From Methanosarcinales archaeon (GTDB taxonomy: Archaea > Halobacteriota > Methanosarcinia > Methanosarcinales > Methanosarcinaceae): a stretch of DNA of 5,062 nucleotides. The translations under genes and the position numbers were made by a program. The stretch lies in the NCBI GenBank assembly GCA_012329085.1, contig JAAXQB010000132.1:1-5062 (forward strand). Direction: 5' to 3'. This document shows positions 4,874 to 5,062 of the stretch, piece by piece; position 1 is the first letter of the stretch; each line of letters begins with the position of its first letter. Under the pieces are notes generated by a model, which worked only from the letters and a program-made list of their open reading frames with translations, ran no database searches and had not been told where the DNA came from.

Positions 4874-4903
4874 AATTTTTTATTGTATGTGATTTGTAAA
4901 ATT
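4874..4903 (+). repeat. 31-base AT-rich repeat, copy 4, downstream of leuD
   Basis: This copy matches the minus-strand reading of 351-381 with one base missing and one change (TTGTATGTGATTTGTAAAA core). It starts about 62 bases after the leuD stop, in the direction of leuD transcription. Confidence 0.65.
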
Positions 4904-4934
4904 ACAATGCAAAAAGAAAAATTTAATAGATTTA

Positions 4935-5062
4935 GGAGTTACGCAGTTGATCTAGGTAGGGTGTACACAGGATGAGCCAAATAAGAGCGAATTGCATCTC
5001 GGATAATGCTCGTCTTGGCCTCAAACCACGATATTCCCGTGCGCAGGCGATATACCTCCAAA
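4935..5062 (+). mobile_element. probable left end of an insertion sequence (runs off the window)
   Basis: From about 4935 the G+C content rises abruptly to near half, against about a fifth in the flank. The stretch begins GGAGTTACGCAGTT, which resembles terminal inverted repeats I recall from archaeal and bacterial insertion sequences (GAGTTACGCA/TGCGTAACTC). A reading frame begins 38 bases inside it and is still open at the edge. The matching right end lies outside the window. A structured RNA gene is the main alternative explanation for the G+C jump. Confidence 0.4.
4972..5062 (+). CDS. possible transposase N-terminus (partial)
   Basis: ATG at 4972 opens a frame that continues past the window edge, 30 codons so far. 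An in-frame TAG at 4957-4959 bars a start upstream of that point. The peptide is basic and contains P-R-Y-S-R-A-Q-A-I-Y-L, reminiscent of N-terminal regions of DDE transposases. The codons are G+C-rich (CGT, GGC, CTC, GCG), unlike leuD next to it, which suits transferred DNA. No ribosome site is evident. Too little is present to name a family. Confidence 0.35.
   Translation, partial: MSQIRANCISDNARLGLKPRYSRAQAIYLQ

Noticed and set aside
4935..5062. RNase P RNA or the start of an rRNA, suggested by the G+C-rich stretch
   Set aside because: Neither strand shows the conserved RNase P core or the archaeal 16S or 23S starting sequences. An insertion sequence end explains the open frame better.

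Overview
The window looks like AT-rich archaeal chromosome, with intergenic DNA close to 80% A+T by eye. Three things point to Archaea. There is an archaeal-type 7S/SRP RNA whose 5' and 3' ends pair, and a tRNA-Ser without an encoded CCA. There is also a mevalonate-decarboxylase-family protein next to a short winged-helix protein of a kind common in Euryarchaeota. At least one gene has a strong Shine-Dalgarno. I cannot name the genus.

Layout. Bases 1-117 hold the 3' end of a transposase gene, probably ISAzo13-type. Bases 118-898 are AT-rich DNA with no intact gene, only copies of an AT-rich repeat and a possible remnant of an archaeal pilin start. Three genes lie on the minus strand: a GHMP-fold decarboxylase homologue (899-1909), a HAD phosphatase/phosphomutase (2060-2725) and an 81-residue winged-helix regulator (2736-2981). 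The last two form a tight operon led by the regulator. On the plus strand follow SRP RNA (3077-3393), tRNA-Ser(GCU) (3635-3719), about 600 bases of repeats, and leuD (4323-4811). At 4935 the base composition jumps to near 50% G+C. This looks like the left end of another insertion sequence with a transposase reading off the window.

How the genes relate. The decarboxylase homologue belongs to isoprenoid (archaeal lipid) synthesis. It keeps the family's Lys and Arg, but Gln stands where the catalytic Asp is expected. This suggests a non-classical mevalonate route, as known in Thermoplasmatales. LeuD is the small subunit of isopropylmalate isomerase; its large subunit and LeuB are not in the window. 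SRP RNA and tRNA-Ser are housekeeping RNAs with separate candidate promoters.

The most unusual content is repetitive. (1) A family of compound hairpin elements has the layout TAAC - hairpin A - AAAC - hairpin B - TATYAAAAA. There are four clear copies, in both orientations, and they sit at gene boundaries. Hairpin B keeps a TTC loop in most copies, and its stem differs between copies by paired, compensating changes. Two or three copies carry a related AT-rich upstream module of about 75 bases. (2) A separate 31-base AT-rich repeat has four good copies. Three of these lie downstream of a gene or RNA, in the same direction as it. Together these look like an archaeal REP/MITE-like system and a 3'-end-associated repeat.
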